A stretch of DNA of 35,652 bases, from positions 1 through 35,652 of the IMG/VR virus record IMGVR_UViG_3300027741_000150. One strand, given 5' to 3'. Below are positions 6,905-15,536 of the stretch, in pieces. Each line of letters opens with the position of its first letter. The first letter of the stretch is position 1. Under the pieces are notes generated by a model, which saw only the letters and a list, made by a program, of their open reading frames with translations, was not told the DNA's origin and did no database searches. The position numbers were made by a program, and so were the translations under genes. This DNA is from a virus.

Positions 6905-7360
6905 ATGGCTAAGGTCCATTTCGATATCTCCACCTATGAAGCGCCAAAGAGCGATTACGATCCATTGCCCAAGGGCGAGTACATGGCAATGGTCACAGAA
7001 AGTCAGATGAAGGTAACCAAGGCAGGTACGGGCGAATATCTCGCTCTGACCATGCAGATCATCGAAGGCAAGTATGCCGATCGCAAGATTTGGGAAAACC
7101 TCAACTTGCATAACCCTAACGAGGTTGCCGAAAACATTGCCCGCGCAAACCTTAAGGCCGTTTCCGAGGCTTGCGGTTTTGCGGAACTCGATGACACCGA
7201 CCAGCTTAACGATATTCCGTTTATTTTGGTTCTGGACATTGACCGCAAGGACCCCACCAGAAACCGCGTGATGGGCTACAAGCGTGCAGGGTCTAGTGCG
7301 GCACCATCGTCGTTTGCACAGGCTTCAGCGACCGCCGCAAAGCCTTGGGAGCGCAAGTAA
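6905..7360 (+). CDS. DUF669 SSB-like protein
   Basis: A 151-residue protein. It starts with YEAPKSDYDPLPKGEYMAMV, followed by an OB-fold-like beta region (LALTMQIIEGKYADRKIWENLNL), a helical part and a low-complexity A/S-rich tail ending KPWERK. This is the DUF669 arrangement, a family placed next to phage recombinases and proposed to bind single-stranded DNA. It lacks the acidic SSB tail, unlike the nuclease encoded immediately downstream. The gene lies 3 bases after the Sak4 gene and abuts the nuclease start. Confidence 0.85.
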   Translation: MAKVHFDISTYEAPKSDYDPLPKGEYMAMVTESQMKVTKAGTGEYLALTMQIIEGKYADRKIWENLNLHNPNEVAENIARANLKAVSEACGFAELDDTDQLNDIPFILVLDIDRKDPTRNRVMGYKRAGSSAAPSSFAQASATAAKPWERK

Positions 7361-8374
7361 ATGAGCAAGCCCGATCAAGTGACGACCGCTACCCAAATCT
7401 TTGGTTGGTATGAAGCCAAAACCGAAGATTTCCGGGAACACCTTGGTGCGTCCTTGATCGGGCACAACTGCAACCGATATTTGTGGCTCAATTTCCGCTG
7501 GGCCGTTAAGCCGAAATTTGAGGGGCGTATCTTGCGCCTCTTTAATACCGGGCATCGAGAGGAGACCCGAATCCATGAGGAACTGCGCGGCATTGGCGTA
7601 GAGCTTCATGTGGAAGAAAACGGTAAACAGATAACTTGCAGAAATGACTCTGGTCATTTTGGCGGGTCTGTCGATGGCGTAGGAAAAGGTTTTGTCGAAA
7701 ATCCTAACGTCTGGGCCGTCCTCGAATGCAAAACCATGGGAGAAAAGGCGTTTACCAAGCTATCAGCCTGGTGCGTCGAGACTGAAAAGCCACAACATTT
7801 TGCACAGATGCAGGTCTATATGGGTCTGCTGAAGCTTGACGCGGCCATGTATATCGCGATCAACAAAAATACCGACGCGATCTACACGGAGTGGATCACC
7901 GCAGATAATGCGGTGTTTAAGCAATATAATCACCGCGCCAACACAATTGTTGAGGCTAAGACTGCACCACTAAGACTAAGCGATGATCCTACATATTGGG
8001 AATGTAAGTTCTGCGATATGTATCGGCTTTGCCACCATGCAGAGCCAGCGCAAGTCAATTGCCGTACCTGCGCCCATTCAACGCCCGTTGCCGACGGTAA
8101 ATGGCGCTGCGAATTGGCCGATACGTTTTTGACGGGCGCGGATCAGCGCAAGGGTTGCGACCAGCATCTATTGATTCCAGACTTTGTACATGGCGCGGAA
8201 CCGATAGATGCTGGCGTCAACTTCATTGAGTACAAAAACAAAGAAACTGGCGAGATCTTCACCCACGGCAAGAAAGTAACAGCGCCACGGGATAGCCTTG
8301 CCAAGCGCCAGGCCGAAGGCCGCAAGCGCGGCTCCAACAATGGCCTACCCTTCAACGATGAAATTCCTTTTTAG
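7361..8374 (+). CDS. PD-(D/E)XK nuclease with Fe-S cysteines and SSB-like tail
   Basis: A 337-residue RecB/Cas4-like nuclease. Catalytic elements are D105 (GGSVDGV), E122-x-K124 (LECK) and Q149/Q151 (AQMQVYMG). C37 with C215, C218 and C224 forms the C...CxxCx5C set typical of a 4Fe-4S cluster in AddB and Cas4. A second Cys group (C234, C237, C250, C266) may bind zinc. The C terminus ends NDEIPF, like the acidic SSB tip that recruits repair proteins. It probably resects DNA ends for the Sak4/DUF669 pair. The start is immediately after the DUF669 stop. Confidence 0.85.
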   Translation: MSKPDQVTTATQIFGWYEAKTEDFREHLGASLIGHNCNRYLWLNFRWAVKPKFEGRILRLFNTGHREETRIHEELRGIGVELHVEENGKQITCRNDSGHFGGSVDGVGKGFVENPNVWAVLECKTMGEKAFTKLSAWCVETEKPQHFAQMQVYMGLLKLDAAMYIAINKNTDAIYTEWITADNAVFKQYNHRANTIVEAKTAPLRLSDDPTYWECKFCDMYRLCHHAEPAQVNCRTCAHSTPVADGKWRCELADTFLTGADQRKGCDQHLLIPDFVHGAEPIDAGVNFIEYKNKETGEIFTHGKKVTAPRDSLAKRQAEGRKRGSNNGLPFNDEIPF

Positions 8375-8384
8375 GAGAAAAAAC

Positions 8385-8789
8385 ATGGCTCAATCACTGA
8401 ATCCTACCTTTAAGAAACTGACCGCTATCGACATTGTAAATGTGTCCGATCTTTTTAAACAGTATCTTACCGTTACCGAAGACGGCGCTGTTTATGCGGA
8501 CGGTTGGGACGATGACCGCGTAGCTAAAGAGGCAATTCCTAATTACACCGGGAACGCCCGTGCAGCCGTGGGAAAGTACCGCATTACGCTTGGTTATGGC
8601 TTGCTTGCCACCACCAGCAAAAAAACCGTTTCTTCTGAATATGAAGAATTACAAGGGCAAATCTATCGCCTCGCCTTAGCTTTAGAGGACCAATATGAAG
8701 AATTTCAAAAACGAATTTTGATGTTGGAAAGGTCTCATTTTGCAATTGCTTCCGCTGAATCGCAATTAAGGCATATGAAAAATGGCTGA
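8385..8789 (+). CDS. Hypothetical protein of the recombination operon
   Basis: A 134-residue protein beginning MAQSLNPTFKKLTAIDIV. The start at 8385 is supported by GGAG ten bases upstream, just after the nuclease stop. A compact N-terminal part contains a V-Y-A-D-G-W-D-D-D-R-V-A segment, a pattern also seen in small DNA-associated phage proteins. The C-terminal third (about residues 85-130) is a predicted coiled coil. No family is recognised. It overlaps the RuvC-like gene by 8 bases, so a role in DNA processing is plausible but unproven. Confidence 0.6.
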   Translation: MAQSLNPTFKKLTAIDIVNVSDLFKQYLTVTEDGAVYADGWDDDRVAKEAIPNYTGNARAAVGKYRITLGYGLLATTSKKTVSSEYEELQGQIYRLALALEDQYEEFQKRILMLERSHFAIASAESQLRHMKNG

Positions 8790-9246
8790 TCCCATCATAG
8801 GCATTGATCCAGGTCTCTCTGGAGCCTTGGCTCTATTGACCGACGATGGATTGGAAATCTTTGATATGCCCACCTTGCAGGACGGCACCAAGCGGCGTGT
8901 AGACCATGCCCAGCTTGCGGTTATCTTGGACGTATGGGCAAAAAACCAAGGCATCAGGTGCATCATAGAAAAGGTTGCATCTATGCCGGGGAATGGTCAC
9001 GCCGGGGCGTTTACATTTGGACGCGCTGCCGGGGTGGTTATAGGTGCCGTTGCGGCTAACTTCATTCCGATTATCGAGGTAACGCCTCAAGTTTGGAAAA
9101 GGGTTACCAAGACGCCAACTGATAAGGATGGGGCGCGGCTAAGAGCATCTGAACTTATGCCGCGCCAATCTCACCAATGGCCGCTAAAAAAGCATGATGG
9201 TAGGGCAGAAGCCGCCATCATCGCTTATTATGGGACGCTTGTTTAA
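8782..9246 (+). CDS. RuvC-like Holliday junction resolvase
   Basis: A 154-residue RNase-H-fold resolvase. It has GIDPGLSG with D9, IIEKV with E63 and KKHDGRAEA with H138/D139 and E143, matching the acidic catalytic set of RuvC-type enzymes. Length fits the family. It is last in the rightward recombination operon and likely resolves recombination or replication junctions before packaging. Its 3' end overlaps the convergent endolysin gene by 29 bases, so no terminator fits between them. Confidence 0.88.
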   Translation: MADPIIGIDPGLSGALALLTDDGLEIFDMPTLQDGTKRRVDHAQLAVILDVWAKNQGIRCIIEKVASMPGNGHAGAFTFGRAAGVVIGAVAANFIPIIEVTPQVWKRVTKTPTDKDGARLRASELMPRQSHQWPLKKHDGRAEAAIIAYYGTLV

Positions 9247-9751
9247 GCATCGTCTTGGCTCGCCTTGATACTTCGTCAACGCGTCGTTCCCAGCCCTTGC
9301 CGAATGTTTTCCATGTCGGCAAGGCGCTGAGGAAATTCAGACGCGCCTCGCAGTATGTTTCAATCAGGGTTTCCTGATTCTTCTTTAAAATAGCAGCAAG
9401 GGTTTTAGGTCCAATGGCCCCGTCCGTGATAAGACCGAGGCTAGATTGAAGTACCTTAACCGCCCGCATAGGCCCCGAATTAACTGCAAAGTCGAATATC
9501 GCATAGTCAACTCCTTCAGGCAAAGCATCGCCGCTTATCTTATCCCAGTAATTGTCTCTGTAGAAGGGCGTGACGGCCCTGGGCGTCAAGGCTCGCATAT
9601 CAGCCTCATGGCATGTCTCGCCCGTGTACGCTTCCCACGCGGCCTTGGTGACGCCTAGGCAGGTCATACCGCCTGGATCAATCGGATGGTTCACGAAACC
9701 GCCTTCAGACTTGAGCAGGAGCCGTAGGGATTCGTCAAAGTTACCGATCAT
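9218..9751 (-). CDS. GH108 endolysin (muramidase)
   Basis: A 177-residue lysozyme-like enzyme of glycoside hydrolase family 108 with a C-terminal PG_binding_3-type region. The catalytic motif SEGGF has E16, followed by IDPGG and TCLGVT. The later part (FDFAVNSGPMRAVKVLQSSLG, DGAIGPKTL) is the typical substrate-binding region. No signal peptide or SAR segment is evident, so release should depend on the holin just upstream, whose stop overlaps this start by ATGA. It is the last gene of the long late operon. Confidence 0.9.
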   Translation of the reverse strand: MIGNFDESLRLLLKSEGGFVNHPIDPGGMTCLGVTKAAWEAYTGETCHEADMRALTPRAVTPFYRDNYWDKISGDALPEGVDYAIFDFAVNSGPMRAVKVLQSSLGLITDGAIGPKTLAAILKKNQETLIETYCEARLNFLSALPTWKTFGKGWERRVDEVSRRAKTMLKQASHNKR

Positions 9752-10140
9752 TTTGAAGCAACGCCTTTTAGTTTTTCAAATGTACGCAGACCGCCCATGC
9801 CTAGCATACCAAACATCAGTTCCCATAGGCTGTTATCGAGCGAGGGCGGCGTAGGAAGGGCATAATGCGCCATGCCCGCAATCCATACCGCAATGGGCGA
9901 CAAAGTGTATTGGTACATTAGGGCAATGGCACAGACCCAGCCAATGGCAGGACGCCAGCCAGCGACAAACACCGATGAGTTATTGGCTTCGGCCGCATTG
10001 ACGGTGTTTTGTTGTGCATCCCAAGCTAATAGGGATTCACGCAATGCGGCCTCGGCCTTAATTTTTTCCGCCGGATCAGGGACGAACTTATCTACAATCT
10101 TTAAACCAGCCGCAATCGCATCACTAACGCCAAAACCCAT
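9748..10140 (-). CDS. Three-transmembrane holin (GTA_holin_3TM type)
   Basis: A 130-residue protein. An amphipathic N-terminal part (VDKFVPDPAEKIKAEAALRESLLAW) precedes three hydrophobic segments at about residues 56-78, 80-97 and 105-120, with G-W-R-P-A-I-G-W in the first. This is the pattern of the 3TM holin family known from gene transfer agents and alphaproteobacterial phages. It probably forms the membrane lesion that frees the endolysin. The start at 10140 is supported by GGGAG seven bases upstream, in preference to a longer reading from 10158. Confidence 0.82.
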   Translation of the reverse strand: MGFGVSDAIAAGLKIVDKFVPDPAEKIKAEAALRESLLAWDAQQNTVNAAEANNSSVFVAGWRPAIGWVCAIALMYQYTLSPIAVWIAGMAHYALPTPPSLDNSLWELMFGMLGMGGLRTFEKLKGVASK

Positions 10141-10141
10141 A

Positions 10142-11116
10142 TTATTCTCCCGACGCATCTATAACTGCCTGGCCCCTAAAGTAAGCCACGTTATCAATAA
10201 CTTCTACCAACTCAGGCGGAAGCAACATGCCATTTCTAAACGTCAAGACCGCAAAGCCTGAGCAATGAGGGCTTGGGTTATTCTCGGCATAGTCAAATTG
10301 CGGGCCATGCGGATCAGATAGGGTGCCTGTATCGACGCCATACCTACGTCCGTTATAATCGCCCCAAGGTGTTACGATCAGCCTGTGAAGGTGCCCGGTT
10401 ACGATTGACCGACCAGATTTCATCGCATTGTTGTAAGCAGCATGAGCGCCGTTATGGTAACGGTGCTTGATCATCGTATGGTCATTGACGTTAAGCGACC
10501 ATGCAAAGTTCCAAGCATGGAAGCGTTCGTCTAGCCTTTGAACCACACCTTCAAAGCCAGGAACAGCCATACACAAAGTACGGTCCAGCCGCATATCGTG
10601 ATTGCCAACATTCCAGAATAAATCCGCCTTTGTCTTGGATGCCATAACGATTTCATGCAACCGCTCATCGCAGATTTCAAGTTCTTCTTTTACGGAAGGC
10701 AGCTTAGACCAGCCAAGGGGCGGATGGCGGCTAACGCCTGCCCCATCGAATATGTCGCCATTGGCGATAATGGTTTTGGGATTAAGTTCTTTGATCAATT
10801 CTACTAGCGCCATATTGGCTACGGTCTGGTTGTGATCAGGCCAGAAATGCGCGTCTGAAAAGACGATAATAGTACCGTTGTCGATGTTGTAGTCATTTTG
10901 CCTTGCATAAGCGCGGCCAACATCTGTACGCCAAGTCCTGTCTTGGCCTTTTGTAACTTCGTTTGGTGTTGTCGTTAAGATTATGCCCTTATTGGCCATT
11001 TTAGCTCTGCGTCTATAGACGCTGCGAATATCCATTTCAATGATACCGCTTAAGACTATTGGGCTTCCACCGCTCTTTTGCCAAGCGGCGATAAACTCGT
11101 CATCCGTATAAGACAC
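10142..11116 (-). CDS. Calcineurin-like metallophosphoesterase
   Basis: A 324-residue protein whose residues about 80-310 carry the metallophosphoesterase metal-binding motifs: SDAHF (D-x-H), ANGDIFDG (G-D), NVGNHD (G-N-H-D) and TGHLHR (G-H-x-H). The N-terminal 75 residues look like an HTH-type domain (DEFIAAWQKSGGSPIVLSG, then SVYRRRAKM). That suggests a nucleic-acid-directed phosphatase or nuclease rather than a metabolite enzyme. It starts with GTG at 11116, with AAGGA six bases upstream. Its position in the lysis end of the late operon is unusual. Substrate unknown. Confidence 0.8.
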   Translation of the reverse strand: MSYTDDEFIAAWQKSGGSPIVLSGIIEMDIRSVYRRRAKMANKGIILTTTPNEVTKGQDRTWRTDVGRAYARQNDYNIDNGTIIVFSDAHFWPDHNQTVANMALVELIKELNPKTIIANGDIFDGAGVSRHPPLGWSKLPSVKEELEICDERLHEIVMASKTKADLFWNVGNHDMRLDRTLCMAVPGFEGVVQRLDERFHAWNFAWSLNVNDHTMIKHRYHNGAHAAYNNAMKSGRSIVTGHLHRLIVTPWGDYNGRRYGVDTGTLSDPHGPQFDYAENNPSPHCSGFAVLTFRNGMLLPPELVEVIDNVAYFRGQAVIDASGE

Positions 11117-11134
11117 ATAGGTTCCTTACTTTGG

Positions 11135-11488
11135 TTATTTCAGGTTCACTAGCTTGTAATGGGTTGAGGAGTAGAGTTGCATTAGATCGTCAATTAGGTT
11201 TTCCATCATCGTATTATTTTTGGCGATCTTGCTGCGATTGGTAGCGATCCAAGCCAGTTCATCCCTGATCTTGCTGGTTATATCATCCTTTGGCATCATA
11301 AGGATACGAACTTCTCCAATCAAGCCATACCAGCCTTGATACGCCTCTACGATGGCATCGATCTTATCAATCAATTCATCATAAAACTTGCCGAGGGCCT
11401 TATGCTCGCTATAGGATTTTGTAGCCCAATGCGCCGTATGGGCGGCGTTACGCATGGCAAAAACGTGAGATACAAGTTCTTCAATCAT
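11135..11488 (-). CDS. DUF5856 (ferritin/Dps-like helical) protein
   Basis: A 117-residue all-helical protein. The segment AAHTAHWATKSYSEHKALGKFYDELIDKIDAIVEAYQG matches the DUF5856 phage family. H-W-x-T-x-S-x-x-x-H and D-x-x-x-E positions recall Dps/ferritin-like four-helix bundles. Whether metal is bound is unknown. In phages the family occurs as a structural or accessory gene. AAGGA lies eight bases before the start. It sits between two lysis-region genes. Confidence 0.65.
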   Translation of the reverse strand: MIEELVSHVFAMRNAAHTAHWATKSYSEHKALGKFYDELIDKIDAIVEAYQGWYGLIGEVRILMMPKDDITSKIRDELAWIATNRSKIAKNNTMMENLIDDLMQLYSSTHYKLVNLK

Positions 11489-11499
11489 TTCAAATATCC

Positions 11500-11721
11500 T
11501 TAATGTGCGTTAAACAGTTTGAACTTAATCGCACCAAACAAAATGCTAACCGCAACTGCAATACTGGCAAGCCATTTCATAAATGACACAACGCCATTGG
11601 CTGTTTTCCAAGCCTGAACCAAGCCCTCAATGTCGCTAGATTGCTTGGCAACGGCCTTGGTCAATGCTGCCATATCCGCTTGGAGCAAAGCAATCTGGGT
11701 TTCAACTGATTGGTCGGACAT
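11500..11721 (-). CDS. XhlA-like small membrane protein (holin accessory)
   Basis: A 73-residue protein: an N-terminal heptad-like helix (TQIALLQADMAALTKAVAKQSSDIEGL), then one C-terminal hydrophobic segment (about residues 45-66) and a short basic tail. This is the XhlA/hemolysin-type architecture, in which a soluble coiled coil is anchored by a single helix. It acts as a lysis accessory or pinholin-like protein in several phages. No strong ribosome-binding site is visible. With the 3TM holin and endolysin downstream it completes a plausible lysis cassette. No spanin was recognised. Confidence 0.55.
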   Translation of the reverse strand: MSDQSVETQIALLQADMAALTKAVAKQSSDIEGLVQAWKTANGVVSFMKWLASIAVAVSILFGAIKFKLFNAH

Positions 11722-11735
11722 TGTTTTAATCCAGA

Positions 11736-12116
11736 TTACGTTATGGTTATGGCTTTAATAGCGCCAACGGTCGTGCCAAATGGGTTTGAAGTAATAGAAC
11801 TCCAGGTCCATTGCGTGGTACCATTAAATGTTGCAGACGCCCTAGTAAAGCTAACGCCACCAATCACAAGCGTTGTCCAATTTGGAGACGCAACCGTATT
11901 GGCAACCGACAAGGTTACAACCTGCGTCATTCTCCAGAATATGCCGTTTATGGTGTTTGTGCCCCATGCAGTAGGTGCAATACTACCGCCTAAAACGCCA
12001 CTAAAACCATAGTTATCAACGCTGCCGCCCGATAGCCAATAGCCAACAGTTAGGTTGCCTGAGTACGGACCCAAGCCACCATCGCCAGCCAAAAGCATCA
12101 TGCCAACGCCGCTCAT
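11736..12116 (-). CDS. Hypothetical virion-associated protein after the fibre
   Basis: A 126-residue G/S/T-rich protein beginning MSGVGMMLLAGDGGLGPYSG. It has a beta-rich composition and repeated aromatic-x-T/S patterns (TTQWTWSS), typical of tail fibre-associated or receptor-binding subunits. It overlaps the fibre gene by one base (TAATG), so they are probably translated together. No family is recognised. A fibre tip or fibre chaperone role is inferred from position only. Confidence 0.55.
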   Translation of the reverse strand: MSGVGMMLLAGDGGLGPYSGNLTVGYWLSGGSVDNYGFSGVLGGSIAPTAWGTNTINGIFWRMTQVVTLSVANTVASPNWTTLVIGGVSFTRASATFNGTTQWTWSSITSNPFGTTVGAIKAITIT

Positions 12117-13105
12117 TAGGAGACCCCAGTGCCGCTAATGTACCACGCCGTTGCCGTAACCTTGATAATGGTCGCAACCGCGCCCACGGCCAATGTACGC
12201 GTCCCTGTGGTCGTTCCGCCAGCAAGCGTTAGGGTGTTGGTTGGTGATCCTGCGGTTATTGGAACTGTCCAGGTCACGCTTGCGCCATTGACGATGGAAA
12301 TGGTCGTGCCAATTGGAAAAGCTTGAGAGCCATTATCCGGGATCGTAACCGTTTGCGAAGCCGTCGAACCCGTCAGATAAACGTGATGGCCCGCGTCGGC
12401 CAAGACCAAGGTGTAGCTAGTAGTCTTGGACGCACCGCCGACTTGAGGGATGCCTCGATAGCCAATGCTGCGAACGGACGTAGGCGAATATGCTGCGGTA
12501 AACACGCCGTCAGCGCCCATAGTCGTAACGCCAGAAGCGCCAAGCGTTGTGAACAAACCAGCCGCCGCAGTCGTTGCACCGACCGTACCGTCAATTGCGC
12601 CAACGAAACGCGTATTGGCGGTAATAGTCGTTCCAGTAATGGTTGTCCCGGTAATGGCGGCAGCCGCCGTACCGCCAATGGCAGGAGGCGATGCAAAGTA
12701 AGCCGTGAACCCTGCGCCGCTTACCGTGCTGGATGCCGATAGGGTCGTGAACGCGCCCGTGCTAGGCGTTGTAGCGCCAATGGTGGTGCTGTTAATGGTC
12801 GTGCCGTTAATGCCGCCAGAAAGCGTTACGGTGCCTGTAATCGTAAGATCGTTAAGCGTGGCATTAAGACCATAGGCCAACGCATCGCCTGACACCGTAG
12901 CCTGGCCGACGCCCGTTAGCTTATAGCCGCCCATCTTGATGTTGTTGGTCGGGGTGGATTGCCCGTCCTTGGTCAAGGTATTAGTCAGGCCGTTGCCAAG
13001 GTCAGCCGTTAGGGCGTTGAACACGGTAGAACTAATAGTCGTGCCTGTGACAACAGGCTGACCACTAGTGTTAATATTGAATGTACCAGTGCCGTTGAAT
13101 GACAT
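12116..13105 (-). CDS. Tail fibre-like protein
   Basis: A 329-residue T/S/G-rich protein. The N-terminal segment MSFNGTGTFNINTSGQPVVTG looks like a virion attachment segment. The middle is a low-complexity beta-repeat region with many [IT]-T-G-T-T-I units. The C-terminal part (YTLVLADAGHHVYLTGST, QTVTIPDNGSQAFPIGTTISIVN) matches the common beta-sandwich ending of phage fibres. It is probably a receptor-recognition fibre. AAGGA lies seven bases upstream. The simple-sequence DNA makes this region prone to recombination. Confidence 0.7.
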   Translation of the reverse strand: MSFNGTGTFNINTSGQPVVTGTTISSTVFNALTADLGNGLTNTLTKDGQSTPTNNIKMGGYKLTGVGQATVSGDALAYGLNATLNDLTITGTVTLSGGINGTTINSTTIGATTPSTGAFTTLSASSTVSGAGFTAYFASPPAIGGTAAAAITGTTITGTTITANTRFVGAIDGTVGATTAAAGLFTTLGASGVTTMGADGVFTAAYSPTSVRSIGYRGIPQVGGASKTTSYTLVLADAGHHVYLTGSTASQTVTIPDNGSQAFPIGTTISIVNGASVTWTVPITAGSPTNTLTLAGGTTTGTRTLAVGAVATIIKVTATAWYISGTGVS

Positions 13106-13115
13106 GATTTAATCC

Positions 13116-15536
13116 TTAAAAATTTGGTTTAAAGCGATTGAAACCATAGTTGACACCTGCGGCAGTTGTAGCGGCTATGCCAGCATTTTTCAAAAGACCC
13201 ATCAGGTCCTGTCTTGCCTTTGTCGGTTTATCAAAATCAATCGCTTGATACATTCTTTTAACCTTGTCGTATTCTTCACGCGATATTTTGTTTTGCAGTC
13301 TGAGGCTTTCAAAATGGTTAAACGCCATTTTTGAAGCTTCTTTTAGATCGGGTTCCGCAGCAATATCAACCATAACCTTATCCACTCCGGCCTCGGTTAA
13401 CTTTGCCTTTGTAGAAAGTTTTGCAGCACTAGTTGCAGCCTTTGCCTTAGCTTTGGCCTTATTAGAAAATACTTTTGCGGTAACGTCTGCTTTTTCAGAA
13501 TCACCCAAGTCCATTAAGAACCTGTTGGCCTTGGCTTTTACATCTGTAAGCGCAGGATGGTTTAGCAATGGAAGATTTTTAATTTCCCTTGCAGCTTGTT
13601 CATACGTTTTACCATCAAGGGCCTTAGCCAAATAACTATTGAACGAATCAACAGCCAATTGAACATTTCCACCTACGGCCTTGACAAGTTGATCAAAATC
13701 ATCAACGCCTTTGCCCTTAAAGACAGCATCAGGTATTTTATCAACGGAAACCCTAGGAACATCTGTTCCCGTTTGTTTTCCAACAAGCGTTTTTGCTATA
13801 TTGGTTTTAAAAGCTTCTAAATTTTTCAATCCTTCTCGCCAATTTGCTTGAAGATTTGGATGGGCCTCACCAACAATTTCTTTTTGAAGATTATCAAGCA
13901 AGCCATATAAATCTCTTTTTACATCAGCAGAGATTCCCGCATATCCCTCTGGCGGAGTGTCACTAAAGACCGTTCCAAGCCATCGACGCGCATCATTAAC
14001 CGATGAAAAAGTCGGTGAAACCGTTCTAAAAATTTGATTGCCTTCTGTACTTAATTCCGAAGCTTTCCCCCTGGCCGTTAATACAGCAGCTTGCGCCGCA
14101 TCAACTTTAACTTTTTGAGGAAAAATTAAACCTGCTACATCTTTATAAACTTTTTCTACGGTTGAATCAGGCTTTCTATCACCCATTGCTTTCCAATTTA
14201 TAATTGGATCAAATTTTTCTTGAATAACTTTATAAATTGGCAATTGTTCAATTTTATTGCCTTTATCCAAAAATTCTTGATAAACATTATTTTCAATTTC
14301 TCTTAATTTTTTATCAGCTTCTGTCATAGATTTTGTAAAGCCTGTTTCGGCTTGTTCGCCAGCGGACCTGAGCGCTTGACCAATATCCAAATCTTCTTTT
14401 GGCGCACCAACAGATATGGTGGAAGGTTTTGGCTTAATTGAATTTTTTGCAACTTCAAACAATGCAGTTGCTTGGTTGCCAGCGTTTTCTGCAAAATCTC
14501 CAGCGCGGGCAGATAGGTCGGCTGCGTCTTGTGCCACGTTTCCGCCAGATTTTACCGCATATTCTTTTAGTTGCTGGGCAAGCCTGTTGGGCCTAGACAG
14601 GCTAATTGGAATTGCATCAATAGCCTTTTGACCATAACGCCCCAGAGCCACGCCTAGGGGGCTTTTAGCGGCTAACTCAAGGCCCTTCCCAAGAACCTGG
14701 CCGCCGACTTCCATAGCGCCTCCGGCTATTACGTCTTTTGCGGTGCCGCCTAGATTCTGAGCAAGGGTAGGCGTCGGGGCATTACCCGTTTGCTGCATGG
14801 CAATGTCGTATATCTTAGCAGCCGTAGCCGCGCCAACACCTGCGCCTGGAATAGAGCCTATACCGCCAGTAGGAGCGGTTAATGCGCCCCCGGCAACTGC
14901 GCCACCAGTCGCGCCTAAAGCCAAAGCCATTTCACGGCCTTGCGGGCTTTTTACATAATTTACAAACTTGTCAACATTGGAAGGGGGCTGTTCCACCTTT
15001 ACCGGGGTAAGACCCATGTCCTCTATGGATGGAGGCAGTTGATCTTTTTCAGAAATTGCAGATGGCTTTATTGGATCCCCCGCTAAGACATCTTCAATTG
15101 ATGGCGCACTTTCTGGCCCGCCTTTAGGGGGACTTGATGCCTTTGGCTTAGACGTATCGGAGGTTTTGTCTTTTGAAGGGTCCATGATGGCTGCCACATA
15201 TCCTTTAGTTTCTGCAAAGTTTGGTATTCCACCTGCTTTACGAACAGCGCCGGGGCCAGCGTTATAAGCCGCCAAGGCAAGGCTAGGGTCTCCGAAATCA
15301 TTCAATTGTTGCCTTAGATACCTAGCACCGCCACGCAAATTATCCACAGGGTCATTTGGATTGACGCCCATTTCTCGTGCAGTGTCAGGCATCAACTGGG
15401 TAAGACCAATTGCGCCCTTGCTTGATTTACGGGTTTGTGGATTGCTTCCACTTTCCTGATGTATAAGACGCAAAAAGAGAGCGGGGTCCACCCCTTCTTC
15501 TTTTGCAATTCTTGTGGCTTCCGCTGCAACGTCCAT
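13116..15536 (-). CDS. Ejected internal virion protein with lytic transglycosylase domain
   Basis: An 806-residue protein. Residues about 5-110 are an SLT-type transglycosylase: catalytic E28 in IHQESG, GLTQLMP (44-50) and AAYNAGPGAV (89-98). A proline-rich linker follows, then a long glycine/alanine-rich hydrophobic stretch (about 195-245) that could insert into membrane, and extended helical regions. This is the pattern of podovirus DNA-ejection proteins such as T7 gp16 or P22 gp16-type proteins, which open the peptidoglycan and form a conduit. The stretch coding for the middle of the protein is AT-rich compared with its N-terminal coding part. Confidence 0.8.
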   Translation of the reverse strand: MDVAAEATRIAKEEGVDPALFLRLIHQESGSNPQTRKSSKGAIGLTQLMPDTAREMGVNPNDPVDNLRGGARYLRQQLNDFGDPSLALAAYNAGPGAVRKAGGIPNFAETKGYVAAIMDPSKDKTSDTSKPKASSPPKGGPESAPSIEDVLAGDPIKPSAISEKDQLPPSIEDMGLTPVKVEQPPSNVDKFVNYVKSPQGREMALALGATGGAVAGGALTAPTGGIGSIPGAGVGAATAAKIYDIAMQQTGNAPTPTLAQNLGGTAKDVIAGGAMEVGGQVLGKGLELAAKSPLGVALGRYGQKAIDAIPISLSRPNRLAQQLKEYAVKSGGNVAQDAADLSARAGDFAENAGNQATALFEVAKNSIKPKPSTISVGAPKEDLDIGQALRSAGEQAETGFTKSMTEADKKLREIENNVYQEFLDKGNKIEQLPIYKVIQEKFDPIINWKAMGDRKPDSTVEKVYKDVAGLIFPQKVKVDAAQAAVLTARGKASELSTEGNQIFRTVSPTFSSVNDARRWLGTVFSDTPPEGYAGISADVKRDLYGLLDNLQKEIVGEAHPNLQANWREGLKNLEAFKTNIAKTLVGKQTGTDVPRVSVDKIPDAVFKGKGVDDFDQLVKAVGGNVQLAVDSFNSYLAKALDGKTYEQAAREIKNLPLLNHPALTDVKAKANRFLMDLGDSEKADVTAKVFSNKAKAKAKAATSAAKLSTKAKLTEAGVDKVMVDIAAEPDLKEASKMAFNHFESLRLQNKISREEYDKVKRMYQAIDFDKPTKARQDLMGLLKNAGIAATTAAGVNYGFNRFKPNF

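Noticed and set aside
12116-13105. CRISPR-like short repeats
   Set aside because: The repeats are protein-coding [IT]-T-G-T-T units of a fibre; spacing and sequence vary and no unique spacers exist.
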